Assembly: GCA_033032865.1 (NCBI GenBank)
Contig: JAWHQI010000257.1
Coordinates: 2,961,001-3,025,000, forward strand
DNA: 64,000 nt
Direction: 5' to 3'
Source of the DNA: Dactylorhiza incarnata
Taxonomy: Eukaryota > Streptophyta > Magnoliopsida > Asparagales > Orchidaceae
Shown here: positions 11,282-21,639 of the stretch, piece after piece
How the letters are laid out: each line of letters opens with the position of its first letter
How positions within the stretch are numbered: the stretch's first letter is position 1
Notes under the pieces: generated by a model
Told to the model about the DNA's origin: nothing
The model's input: the letters and a program-made list of their open reading frames with translations, nothing else
The model's database searches: none
Position numbers and translations under genes: made by a program

Positions 11282-12385
11282 CTAGTAGTAATGTGCCCGC
11301 TGGTGGGCCGCCTCAGAGGTGCCCGGATCTCCGTCTGGTGGTACATCCTTGAGCAGAAGGGTGTCCAAGGCAGCCGCACCGATCTCGTCCAAATCATCCC
11401 CGATGAGGGCCCGGAACTCTTTGGCAGGACAATTATGATTAGGCGAGTAGGGTTGCTTGCAACGGTAGCACAGACCTTTGCTCCGCAAATCATTGTACTC
11501 TTGGTTGGAAAGACGGAGGGTGGGGATATGACGGTTGTTGCGTGGGCCCATAATGGTTGGTCGAGGAGGAGGAGGTGGCAATGGTGGAGGTTTAGACGGG
11601 GGAGGAAAATATGGTTGGTAGGGAGGGTCCCCGGACGTTGCCATGAATTTGGCTTCCACCAGTGGGGAGAGGTTCATGGCTTGGTGGACAGTTGACGGTT
11701 GCAGGGTGCGGAGGCGGGCTCGGATGTGGGGTTGTAAGCCGTGCATGAAGTAGGCCAAGTAATGGTTGGGTGGGAGACCAGGAACATGGGTGACCAACTC
11801 GATGAACGTATCAACGTACGAGTCAATGGGGCCGGTCTGACGGAGTCCGCAAAGGCGTTCGATCATGGAGCCGGGGTAGCGGTGATCAAACCGCTGAATG
11901 ATGGCCTCTGTGAGAGCTGTCCAGGTGAGGCCGGGAGAGGATTGACGGAGCCAGCGGACCCAGTGGAGGGCGGAGCCCTCCATGCCGATCAAGGCCGTAC
12001 TGACCTTCTGTGGCTCCGAGATCTGCTGTATCTCGAAGAACTGTTCGGCCCGAGCAATCCATCCCATAGGATCGGTGCCGTTGAAAGAGGGGACCTCCAA
12101 GGAACGAGGGCCCGGTGAGCACACCTCGGGCAGGGGGGTTGTTGCACGGAAGAGTTCCGGGGAAGCCCCGAGGAGGGGCGGCGGATCCGCCATCGATGTT
12201 GCAAATGTGGTAGGGCGGCCGGCCAGGAGGGAGTCGAGCTTAGCGTCCATCCGCAACATGAGGGCCTGCAGCGACACGATGGAACTGTCGTGGTCATCCA
12301 AGCGACGAAGAATGGCGGGATCGATGGTTGAGTGAGAAGGTGTGGGATCTGGGTTGCCCATTAGACGACTGGAATGGCGTGGCAT
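11282..12385 (-). CDS. Ty3-type Gag protein of TR-GAG-1
   Basis: An intact 367-codon frame. An N-terminal coiled-coil-like part (RRLDDHDSSIVSLQALMLRM) is followed by the retrotransposon Gag core (VPSFNGTDPMGWIARAEQFF to RFDHRYPG). A proline-rich linker and a CCHC-like knuckle CYRCKQPYSPNHNC lie near the C-terminus. The protein forms the particle that packages element RNA. A stop follows directly after the knuckle region, so there is no Gag-Pol fusion. A second open frame on the same strand, 12294-12821, is Pro/Arg-rich and probably the untranslated leader. The intact frame between closely matching LTRs suggests a fairly recent insertion. Confidence 0.88.
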   Translation of the reverse strand: MPRHSSRLMGNPDPTPSHSTIDPAILRRLDDHDSSIVSLQALMLRMDAKLDSLLAGRPTTFATSMADPPPLLGASPELFRATTPLPEVCSPGPRSLEVPSFNGTDPMGWIARAEQFFEIQQISEPQKVSTALIGMEGSALHWVRWLRQSSPGLTWTALTEAIIQRFDHRYPGSMIERLCGLRQTGPIDSYVDTFIELVTHVPGLPPNHYLAYFMHGLQPHIRARLRTLQPSTVHQAMNLSPLVEAKFMATSGDPPYQPYFPPPSKPPPLPPPPPRPTIMGPRNNRHIPTLRLSNQEYNDLRSKGLCYRCKQPYSPNHNCPAKEFRALIGDDLDEIGAAALDTLLLKDVPPDGDPGTSEAAHQRAHYY

Positions 12386-12822
12386 GCACGCAAGTAACCG
12401 CAGGGCGGAGAAGGATGCCGACTGGGGGGGGGGTGCGCTGGATCGGCAGCGGGGCGGCTATTCGGCGAAGGCGGTCGGATCTAGAGCGGGAAACACCGAC
12501 AGGAATCGGGAGGAGACGCGGAGAAGGCGCGGAATCGGGAGGAGACGCAGGCGCGGGATGTTGAGCGCCGACAGGAGGACGCGTGCGGAACGATCGGCGG
12601 AAGCTGGGGATCGGCTCGACGAAGCTCGCGGGCGTGGAAGCAGATCGGGATCGGCGTCTCGCTGCGTACGCGGAAGCTGGCGCGGGCGCTGGTAGCGGAA
12701 CGGCAACAGGAGTGGGCGCTGGCAGCGGAACGACAACAGGAGCGGGATAGGCTCGGTGAAGGGGCGTTGGATCTACTTCGGGCGGCGGAAACCGCGGCCG
12801 GGAGGCGGCAGGTCGGACCACT

Positions 12823-13078
12823 TGTTACGATTAAGAAGAAAGAACGAGACAAGATTGCATTAAATCAAGAACACGGATACAATCCGGAGTGAACTCCGGC
12901 CAAGATCAAGGAGGCTGGGGCCTCCTATGATCCCTCTCTCAAATGAGAGCCCAAAACCTAAATGATCCAAAGATGACTTCTACTCCCAAACCACTTCCTT
13001 ATATAGGGAGGGGGGGCTCACATGCTAAAAACCTAGAACAATAAGAAATACAATAATAATACGCGCGTCCGCGTAACA
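12823..13078 (-). repeat. TR-GAG-1 LTR (5' end of element)
   Basis: A 256-bp LTR flanked on the outside by the target duplication atatc. It is nearly identical to 10969-11226. Confidence 0.92.
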
Positions 13079-13111
13079 ATATCCCTTTTCATGAAATTGA
13101 AGCATACTATG

Positions 13112-14707
13112 TGACGCAGGACGGTCCTATATGACGGGGAATAATGGGTGAAACTCTTACATGCAACAATATGAGATCCCGCGACTTTGAACTTGCAATA
13201 TTTTTCTTTATAACTCGATTACGAATAATAAACCACAACCATTAAAGCATTCAAGGAAGGAAACAAGAGAGAGAGGGTATAAGCGCAAGGGTGCACAAAA
13301 ATAAATAGCTAAATAAATAGAAAATTACAAAGTCTTCAAAGCTTTGGAAACAAGGATTACAAGCTAATATTTTCCGAATATGAAATTGCAAACAATTCAA
13401 CTAGTAGAAGTAGAAATAAACTTTGAACTCACACAACACATAAAAGGTGAGGGCTGGAGATGTAGAGGCTAGCTGCTGGACAGCACTCAGATTGCCTGGC
13501 TTTCGAACAGGATGGGCTGGATTCAGCAAAGTATTGCTGTAGGCGGCTGTCCTGGAACCAGGACAGCAATTGGGGCTCTTGCTGGGCTGCTATTAAGCGT
13601 CTGGTGGCAATTGAGAGGGGTGTGGGGCAGCAAATGGCTTGCTGTTTGGCAATTCCAGCAACAAAATGCAGTGATTTTTCTTCCTGGACAGCAACAGAGG
13701 TGGCTGGAATCTGAATTCAGAGAAGGGGGTGGCTGGAAGGAGAGGAGGTGGGGGTTGATGGAAGAGGGAGGGGTGGTTTAGAGAAGTGGGAAGACTTGCT
13801 GAGTGGATGGAGGGGTCTGGTTGGGAAGGTGATCAAACGTGGGCTCGGTTTTGGGAGGGGAGGGAATTTTTGTGGTTCCACGTGAGAAATTTTGAGAGGG
13901 GTTAGAAGGGCTGGCTGTTATGGAGTGAGTGGGGATCGCCGGAAAATTAAAAATGAAGAAAACTTGATGGAGATGGTGATGGTGGTAGTGAGAGGCCGAA
14001 AAAGTTTTCTGGTGATCGCCGGAGATGAATTTTAGGGGGCTGTTTTGGAGTTTTAGTAGGGAGGGTGTTAGGGAAGTGGTGGGGATCACCGGAGATGGCC
14101 GGGGGAGTTCTCCGGTGATCGCCGGGGTGGATATGGTGGGAAATGGGGGCTGTTTTTGTGAGTTTAGGTGGGGAATTGTTGACTGAGGTTGGAATGGGAT
14201 AAATGGGAGGGTGGCAGTGAGCCATTGAGTTAACGTGAAGAAACTTTGGGGCTGTTGGGGAATGAATGGGGAGGAGAAAATGGGGAGGAAGTGGAGGGCT
14301 GGCTGTGGGGTGGAGGGATCTGTGCAGAGGAAATTAAGGACTCGACAGAGGATTGGAGAGGAATAGAATGGGGGGTGGGGTGGCCAGCTGAATTCAGGGA
14401 GGGGGAGAGGGGAGGGGATGGTGGTTCACGTCAAGAGGTATGGGGAGAATCCCGGGCTTCACACCCGGGGGTCGGCTTCGGCACTGAATTGACCAAAGAA
14501 AGGGCTTCAATACTCCATTCTTCAATGCCTCTAAATGAGAGCCCTCACCCTCTATTTATAGACTCTAGGGGGCAACGAACGGCTATGATTGACCGATCGT
14601 CCCGACTAAAAAGTACATAAAAATACAACTCGAAACGAAAAATAAAAAGAACAAACAATGCTACAATCGTCGATCCGCATAAAATGAACGGTTTCGATTC
14701 CCCATCA
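13112..14707 (+). repeat. Probable solo LTR inside copia-A
   Basis: A 1.6-kb block with TG at 13112 and CA at 14706-14707. It is flanked by ctatg (13107-13111) and ccatg (14708-14712), a 5-bp duplication with one change. It has no coding domains, G-rich tracts in the middle, and a TATA-like 'cctctatttatagactc' near 14550. The layout resembles the LTR of the gypsy element at 40-50 kb (G-rich middle, 'tttata' and then a 'gattgaccg' motif), so it may be the solo LTR of a related family. Proline-rich reading frames in it are compositional. Confidence 0.6.
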
Positions 14708-16216
14708 CCATGCTTCCTCACTTCAGGGGGAGTTTATATCAAGTGAGCACTGTTGCCCTTCCTTCACCTATTCCTCCTATGTATAACACTCTTGATCACA
14801 CTAACTAGTCGGATACTGTGGATATTTCCTCAAAGAAAAAAGAATTGAATGCATACATTAGGAGAAGCAAGGGGACAAACACACCCAGCCTCATTCCATA
14901 ATACTAGAGCCAATGCCTGATTTGTCTTCAGAGCCCATTGAGTTACATATTACTCTCAGAAATGGCACGCGCTCCACTCAATGTCCTTTATCTAAATATG
15001 TTTCCATGCCCCTCTAACCCCATCACATAAAGCCTTTGTCTCCTCTTTATCCTTTGCGTCATTCCCTCTACATGACATGAAGAACTTGGGCACATTAAAT
15101 GGACAAAGTCAATGATGGAAGAAATGCTGGCTCTTAAAAAGAACCATACATGGGCTTGGTAAACCTTCCTAAAGGTAACAAGACAATGAGGTGCAGATGG
15201 ATCTTCACAATAAAGTAGACCTTTGATGGTGTTCTGTAAAGGTTTAAAGCATGATTGTTGCGAGAGGCTACACTCAAACTCTTGACATTGATTATCCAGT
15301 GACATTTTCCCCAATGGAAAATATGAATTTAGTTCGAGTTTTATTATTATGCACAACATGCAGAATATGAAATCTTTAACAATTGGATGTGAAGTATGCT
15401 TTCCTTCATGGTGATCTGGAAGAGGAAGTCTAATGTCCTAAGCGGATCTGAAGGAAAGGTTTGCAAATATGTTGATACCCCTATGGAAGTCAATTACAAG
15501 TAAGAAAAGATGATGGAGAGCTAGTGGATGATGTTACATACTTCCAGAAGCTTGTAGGATGACTGATCTATTTATAACATTTGCTCAGATATTGCATATG
15601 CAGTGGGAGTCGTGAGTCAATATATGCACTCTCCTAAGGTTAGACACTTGGATGCTGTCCTTAGAATTCTGAGGTACCTGAAGACTTCACCACGTAGAGG
15701 CATTCTATTTACACTTAGTGGTAACTTGAAGATTGAAGTTTATACTGATGCTGATTGGACCGGATCAATTGATGATAGAAGATCTACAACAAGATATTAT
15801 TCCTTTGCCGGGACTAATTTAGTCAACTGGAGAATCAAAAAAGCAACCTTTTGTAGCCTATTATAGTGCAGAAGCATAATTTATTGCCATGACTCATGAT
15901 ATATATGAAGGTATGTGGTTACGTATTCTCATGAATGATCTAAGCTTGCATGAAGCAGATCCATTAACTTGTACCATGACAACAAAGCTGCCATCAACAT
16001 TACTCATAACCCAGTTCAGCATGATTGCACCAACCATATTGAGGTTGACATACAACTTTATTAAGGAAAATATTGTGAAAGAAATTGCGTACACTCCTTT
16101 TGTACACTCAAAAGGACAAGTAGCAAATATTCTTACCAAGTGATTGAGTGAAAAAATATTTGTAGAACTTATTTGCAAGTTCAGTATGAATGATTTATCA
16201 TGCCAAATTTGAGGAG

Positions 16217-16355
16217 TGTTAGAAATATTATAGTTATTTTTCATATTTTAATTTTTGTCCTGTCGTGTTTATTACTGTCCACATATGTACACTACTATAA
16301 GTATAGTAGAGGACCCCTACTATAATGAAAAATTATTTTCTCCCTGCTTTCAACA
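16217..16355 (+). repeat. copia-A 3' LTR
   Basis: A 139-bp LTR beginning tgttagaaat and ending ctttcaaca. The upstream sequence 'gccaaatttgaggag' is the polypurine region after RNase H. Confidence 0.85.
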
Positions 16356-16698
16356 AATCTCTTTGAGACTTTGAGCCTGTTGAAGAGAAAGTTGGAAGCT
16401 TATTATGTGTTATATGGAACAAAGTAGGTGAATTGATCTAGGCGAATCTCTTTAGGAAAATCTCCACCCTTAAAATTAGTTCATCTCGTCTGTTTTATTG
16501 TGCATAAATTACCAAGATATCACTGATAGTCTATTACTTTGAATCAATTTGAAATCCGATGTTAGATCTATCATGGATGACAATATCAAATGATTGATTT
16601 TTCCACCATTATTTAATCCCAATGTTTGTTTGTTATTTAATTTACTTAAATGGTAATAAATATTTAGTTGAGTTAAATAAATATATTTTTAATTTGTT
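16356..16698. other. Intron sequence between copia-A and LINE
   Basis: AT-rich sequence with no feature I recognise. Confidence 0.5.
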
Positions 16699-16714
16699 TA
16701 ATGATTATTGATCG

Positions 16715-18575
16715 TAGAATTTGTGACCGTCTTAGGTTTGGAAGTTGGAATATAGGTACGCTAATAGGAAAAACAATGAAAGTAGTGGATACGATGATTA
16801 AGAGAATGATAAATATCTTATGCCTACAAGAGATTAGATGGGTGGGTGAGTGTAAGACCCCCCTTCAGAAACTAGGCACGACTAGGGAATCTTATCGCAT
16901 ACCACCGTCAATCCATAGCAAAGAAGGGAATAATGGAAGAGTAAAGGTATGAACGTCTCAATCTTCTCCCACCATTCTCTCCTAACGCTACAAACCGACG
17001 CTGGTGTTAAGCGAAAACCATCACGTCACAATCAGGGTACACTATAAGCAGTAGCAGAAGAGGTACTAGCGGAAGACTAATAATCACGCAGTGGATCACA
17101 GAAATATATGAATAATAAGAGAAGTCAAAGTAATCACATCAACGACACGATGACCACACAGTCCAAGTATAATAACCTATAGAAAATCCGGGGGCTCACA
17201 AATAACATGCCAAGCTGGATAAATGCTAATATATAAAATGTTGTAAATTTATAAATCTATCGAGCTAACTATAAGACTAATGATGTTGCCAATGGTAGCA
17301 ACCATCCTCTGTAAGCCTTCTATCTCCACGCCAAGTCCACGTCATGTCCACATCACGTCCACGTCACGTCCACATCATAGCTCCTGGAAATCCTAATGGA
17401 GTCAACAGATGGGAGGGTTATCAAATACTTTGCGTGGAGATAGAATCAAAAGGTCGTGTGCCCTCAAATAATGAATTTTGGTGGTGGAAAGAGGAAGTGC
17501 AAGACAAAGTAAGGGCAAAGAGGGCCAGCTATAAAACAGTCTACAATTGTAGGAATGATGAAAACTTGACAAGGTATAAAGTCGCCAAGAAAGAAGTTAA
17601 ACATGCAGTAAGTAAAGCAAGAAGTCAAGCTTATGAAGAATTTTATAAGCGACTAGATACCAAAGATTGAGAGCATGACATATATAAAATTGATCGAGTT
17701 AGAGAGAGGAAGACAAAAGATTTAAGTTACGTTAAATGCATAAAAGATAAAACAGATACAATTTTGACGGATGATGTGGCTATTAAAGAGCGATGGAAAA
17801 GATACTTTTACCAACTCTATAATGAAACAAAAGACAATGAACTGAACTTAGAAGAGTTAAGTAAACCGGAGGACTATAGAACATAACATTTTATCTTAAA
17901 ATTTAAGAATTGGAGGTAAATGATGCTCTAAAGAAGATGAAATATGGAAAGACGGTTGGGTCAGACGATATACCCATCGAAGTATGGAAATGTCTAGGGA
18001 AAGATGAAATTTTGTGGCTTACACGTTTCTTCAATAAGAAAGTCAAAGAGGACGTCAGACCAATGAAGAGAAAGTATCTTGGTACCTTTGTATAAGAACA
18101 AATGAGATATACAAAATTGTGTTTATTACAGAGGAATTAAATTAATGAGTCATACTATGAAACTATAAGAACGAGTAATAGAAAGAAGAGTGAGATGAGA
18201 GACTAGCATCTCGGAGAATCAATTTGAATTCATGCCAGGGCGGTCGACCATGGAAGCTATACATCTCTTGAGGAGACTCATTGAAAACTATCGAGAAAGA
18301 AAACAAGATTTACATATGCTGTTTATCGATCTTGAAAAGGCTTATGATAGAGTTCCAAGAGAGATCTTATGAAGTGTCTTAGAAAAGAAAGATGTAAATG
18401 TATCATACATTGACATAATCAAAGATATGTATACAAATTCAGTGACGATGGTGAGGAAATATGGAGGATTAACACATGAATTTCCTTTCACTGTTGGCTT
18501 ACATCAAGGTTCAGCTTTAAGCCCTTATCTCTTTACCCTTAGATGAGCTCACCGGACATATCCGACAAGCAATAC
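16715..18575 (+). pseudogene. RTE LINE ORF, endonuclease and first half of RT
   Basis: Endonuclease remnant (16735-16850). After an unrelated block comes the linker with SKGRVPSNNEFWWWKEEVQ and a basic region to about 17670, then the start of [33 protein letters not shown] near 18330-18360, and GSALSPYLFTL at about 18510. Several stops and frameshifts make it non-functional. RT resumes at 24534 beyond the nested LTR element. Confidence 0.85.
16851..17390. other. Unexplained block within the LINE
   Basis: This stretch replaces the expected endonuclease sequence. It starts 'tgtaagacccccc', which resembles an LTR start, and ends in a run of direct repeats of 'cacgtccac/catgtccac' at about 17336-17378. 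I found no matching target duplication, so it could be an eroded solo LTR or a deletion-insertion scar. Confidence 0.4.
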
Positions 18576-20095
18576 TGATGTAAACTAAAATTGAAGATTT
18601 ATATTTTAAATGTTAAAAATGAGTTTTGTTTTAAAAATTGTGACGCGAGTGAGAATTGCAAGAGCAGTATCAATCGATAATCATCACAGCGTTCGCAAAC
18701 GCACATAAACATCCAACGTTTGTCCGCAATCCACCTTTCCGATTTAATTTTCCCGCAGACATTTCAAAGAAAAAAGACGACAAAATAAGAGAATTGAACG
18801 ACAAACAGGAATATTGTTAGCTTTAGGCAAGCAAGCTCTGAAAATTAAGCATAAAATTATACTAATAATTAACGAGACAAGAGATGTGGTAAGGGTTATA
18901 CCAAGTGGAGACGCGCATAGCGGCATATCCAAACCGTGCTGAAATGGCAGTTAATGGCGTAGTTCAGAAGTGAGGGCGTGGCTGGAGGAATAAGGGTGGA
19001 CTGAATCAGCGGTGTGGAGGGAAAAACAGCAGTTAAGAGAATAACTGGCCGACTGGAATCAGTTCCCGCACGAAGGTAGGCGACGCCCTCGCCGGAGGCA
19101 GGCAGGGAAGGTTCGCCAGAGCCCAAGGGGGCGTCGAGGCGTAGTTCAGAAGTGAGGGCGTGGCTGGAGGAATAAGGGTGGACTGAATCAGCGGTGTGGA
19201 GGGAAAAACAGCAGTTAAGAGAATAACTGGCCGACTGGAATCAGTTCCCGCACGAAGGTAGGCGACCCCCTCGCCGGAGGCAGGCAGGGAAGGTTCGCCG
19301 GAGCCCAAGGGGGCGTCGACCGGCGGTTTCCAACGGAGGCGAGGAGGTTGCGGCGGTGGAAGCTTGATGGCCGGCTACCCGTGGTGCCAGAACTAATGGA
19401 GTCCGGCGGAGAAGTCAAAGATGCTAGACGGATCTAAACAGCGACTAGTGGTTCGAACGGAGAGGTAGGGCCGGCACTACCCTCGAAGACAGAGAAGAGA
19501 TCTCGTCTTCGAAGGATTCTGTCCAGGCTGCTTTTTCCAAGAGTAGGGGCCAGGATATAAAGAGGGGGCTTTTAATTTTCTAATAACTGATAGGATTGAA
19601 GAGGTGGGGGTTGCAAACGAGTTGGCCAGCTGAAACAGATCAAAGGTGACCCTTAATTAATCAGGCTATTAATGGGACTGTTAGCATTCAGAAAAAATCA
19701 AAGGTGACGTTTAATATCATGAAGCTTTAATGCTGGACTTAAAATATGATGTTTGGTATTATGAAGTAACGAAGAGATCTCATATGCTTCTGCCATAAAA
19801 TTTAAGAAAATAAATATAATAGGATTTAATTGCAGAATTTAAAATTTCCTCAGTTTGTAATGTACTTAATTTTAAACACAATTTCCTTTGCTTGCCCTTA
19901 CTAACACTAGTCCTAATTTGCCGGACCTTTTCATTCATGTTCTTATTGGCCGATCACACCAATAAGCCGGATGATAGTGCGCGAGTAGCATGCGCGATAC
20001 ACATGCGTGAAGCTAAAATTGCGAAGACGTGCGCTACAAAAAATAAAAATACTGAAAATAAAATAAAACAAAAGATGCAAACTTAGGTTGCATCA
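18576..20095 (-). repeat. TR-GAG-2 LTR (3' end), with internal duplication
   Basis: Matches 23175-24528 but is about 166 bp longer. A segment starting 'gcgtagttcagaagtgaggg' is duplicated in tandem (about 18957-19136 and 19137-19316) and single in the partner LTR. The duplication therefore arose in this LTR after insertion, or was copied from a variant template. Confidence 0.9.
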
Positions 20096-20397
20096 ATTCT
20101 CCCGGGGTTGAGAGAGCTCGACCCCGTCGAGAGGGATAAAACCCGCTAATGAGACATCCAAAAGTCGATCCGAGAAATTGTTCTGTCACTGCCCTGCTGT
20201 GGTAGATAATGGAACATGGTAAGAACCCGTCGTTGTTGCACATGATCTGATGGCACACCATCTTTCCTGAAAAAGGCAGGAACCCAAACTCCATTGGAAA
20301 AAGATAACTCCCGGTGAGAAAATCAACCACGGAGTTATAATTTTCCAAAGATGCTCGAAAACTGTTGGTAATAATTTTATGCAAAATAATCAAATGA

Positions 20398-21627
20398 TCA
20401 ATAAAATTCAGAGCTTCGAGAAGGAGTAGCACAAAGTGGTGAAGAGGATGGATCAAAATAAGGTGGGAAACATGGCAAGAAATGAGCAAGGTCAACCTGT
20501 GGAATCATTAATTCATAAGACGTCTTACGCACTACTATTAGACACTTATGAGCATCTACTAAACCAAGATCAATTATCGCCATGATTATATCCATGGAAA
20601 TCCCACCAGAGTCACAAAATTTTAAAAGAATCCTAAATTTAACATTTAAAAGCATCCATAGAAATTCCTTAAAACGTGTGTCCCTATTAGGAGTGAAAAT
20701 GGTATGAAACGTCTCAATTTTCCTAATAAGGCTAAGCCTAAAAAACCCAAAATTCAATTGATGTGGCCCAAAGTGCTCACCAACACTCACGGGATAGTGA
20801 TGTGAACTAAACACGAGATCGCCGAATATAAAATCAACGTGAGGTGGCGCTTCTAAAATGAAAGTCTCGTCAGGATCAGGTGCTTCTTTCTGGAGCAAGG
20901 GCCCAGGCAGAAGTGTGGCACTGAATAAAAGTGGTGCAGTGGTAATTAGGGAAGGCGAGGTAGATGCTGGTGAGGTCCTCCCAGGAAGCCTAGGGACAAG
21001 ACTATTCTTCTGGGGAAGAAGAACAATCTTTCGCCCATGGTGATCAAAGGAGTGGGAGTTCCTCACACCATCATGCATAACACGCCTATCGTACTGCCAT
21101 GTTCTGCCTAACAGGATATGACAGACATCGATGGGTGCAACATCACACAAAACAGAATCCTGATACACATCCCCTATAGAGAACTCCACAAGACCACAAG
21201 ACATCGATGAGTAACGGGCATAGTCAGGTGACTATTAACCCCAGATAAGTGGTAGGGTTTCTCCAAGGGGTGTCTCAAGTCCTAGCGTCTCAACCATACG
21301 TTGGGAAACGAAGTTTTTCATGCTACCACTATCAATGATAATGGAACAAAAGTGTCCCTGAATGAGCGCAGTAGTATGGAAAATTTCGTTCCTTCGTAAT
21401 TCATGCTCAGTGGTCTCTCTAGGGGAAACCATGCTATAACGAAGAACACAAACTAAATGCTCGGCTTGCTCTCCTTCGACCTCGATAACTCTATCAGACT
21501 CGGGCTCGGGCTCGGGCTTGGAGTCACTAAGGAAGACTCCATATTCTGGTTCATGCCCATCAGTAGAATCATTAATTGCGACGAAGTGGCGTCGCGGGCA
21601 CTCAGAAGATTTGTGCCCAGGCTCCAT
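20398..21627 (-). pseudogene. TR-GAG-2 zinc knuckle and aspartic protease
   Basis: Two frames in succession. 21627-21235 encodes a knuckle end (GHKSSECPRRHF), an acidic linker and the protease active site IIIDSGSMKNFVS. 21204-20398 continues with a retropepsin C-terminal part (DVCHILLGRTWQYDRRVMHD) and then loses similarity. In Ty3 elements this is where the linker to RT would follow, but no RT motif appears before the LTR. A stop separates the two frames (21205-21234), so protease is probably not made intact. Confidence 0.82.
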
Positions 21628-21639
21628 ACACTTGAAGCA

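Larger units (their letters stand above)
10969..13078 (-). mobile_element. Gag-only LTR element TR-GAG-1
   Basis: A complete small LTR element of 2.1 kb. The LTRs 10969-11226 and 12823-13078 start TGTTACG and end CGTAACA. They differ by about eight substitutions and one 2-base indel over 256 bp by my count. An exact 5-bp target duplication atatc lies at 10964-10968 and 13079-13083. The interior encodes only a Ty3-type Gag on the minus strand (11282-12385), with no protease, RT, RNase H or integrase. This fits the non-autonomous 'terminal-repeat retrotransposon with GAG domain' class, which must borrow pol from a relative. I could not recognise a standard primer site. It is inserted in copia-A between integrase and RT. 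Confidence 0.92.
8690..16140 (+). pseudogene. copia-A gag-pol remnant (discontinuous)
   Basis: Stop-riddled copia polyprotein read in pieces. A gag segment lies at 8690-9240 (NSLVMSWLINSIQ, then IARNYLFLD). A decayed zinc knuckle is near 9410 and a protease relic at 9760-9800, where the catalytic DSG appears as NFG before I.DYMT. Pre-integrase sequence is near 10250, and the integrase core has LRSDNDTEVSDSQF and SAQNGV (10500-10630). RT fragments lie at 14990-15500 and RNase H at 15600-16140, including YTDADW. The catalytic protease Asp is lost and frames shift repeatedly, so the element is dead. Inserts at 10969-13078 and 13112-14707 separate integrase from RT. Confidence 0.8.
3047..16355 (+). 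mobile_element. Decayed Ty1/copia element (copia-A) with nested insertions
   Basis: The 5' LTR is about 3047-3205 and the 3' LTR 16217-16355. Both share the block around 'tctactataagtatagtag' and end in ctttctaca/ctttcaaca. The 5' LTR starts TA instead of TG. A degenerate initiator-Met primer site (tgatatcaaag) follows the 5' LTR at about 3206. The flanks aatca and aatct are a decayed 5-bp target duplication. The body is interrupted by a - strand copia (3689-8687), a gag-only LTR element (10969-13078) and a probable solo LTR (13112-14707), and gag-pol continues on either side of each. It is the oldest layer of the stack: its gag-pol is full of stops while the insertions are better preserved. 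Confidence 0.85.

Noticed and set aside
13778..14225. Overlapping Pro/His-rich frames
   Set aside because: Inside the probable solo LTR; composition only.
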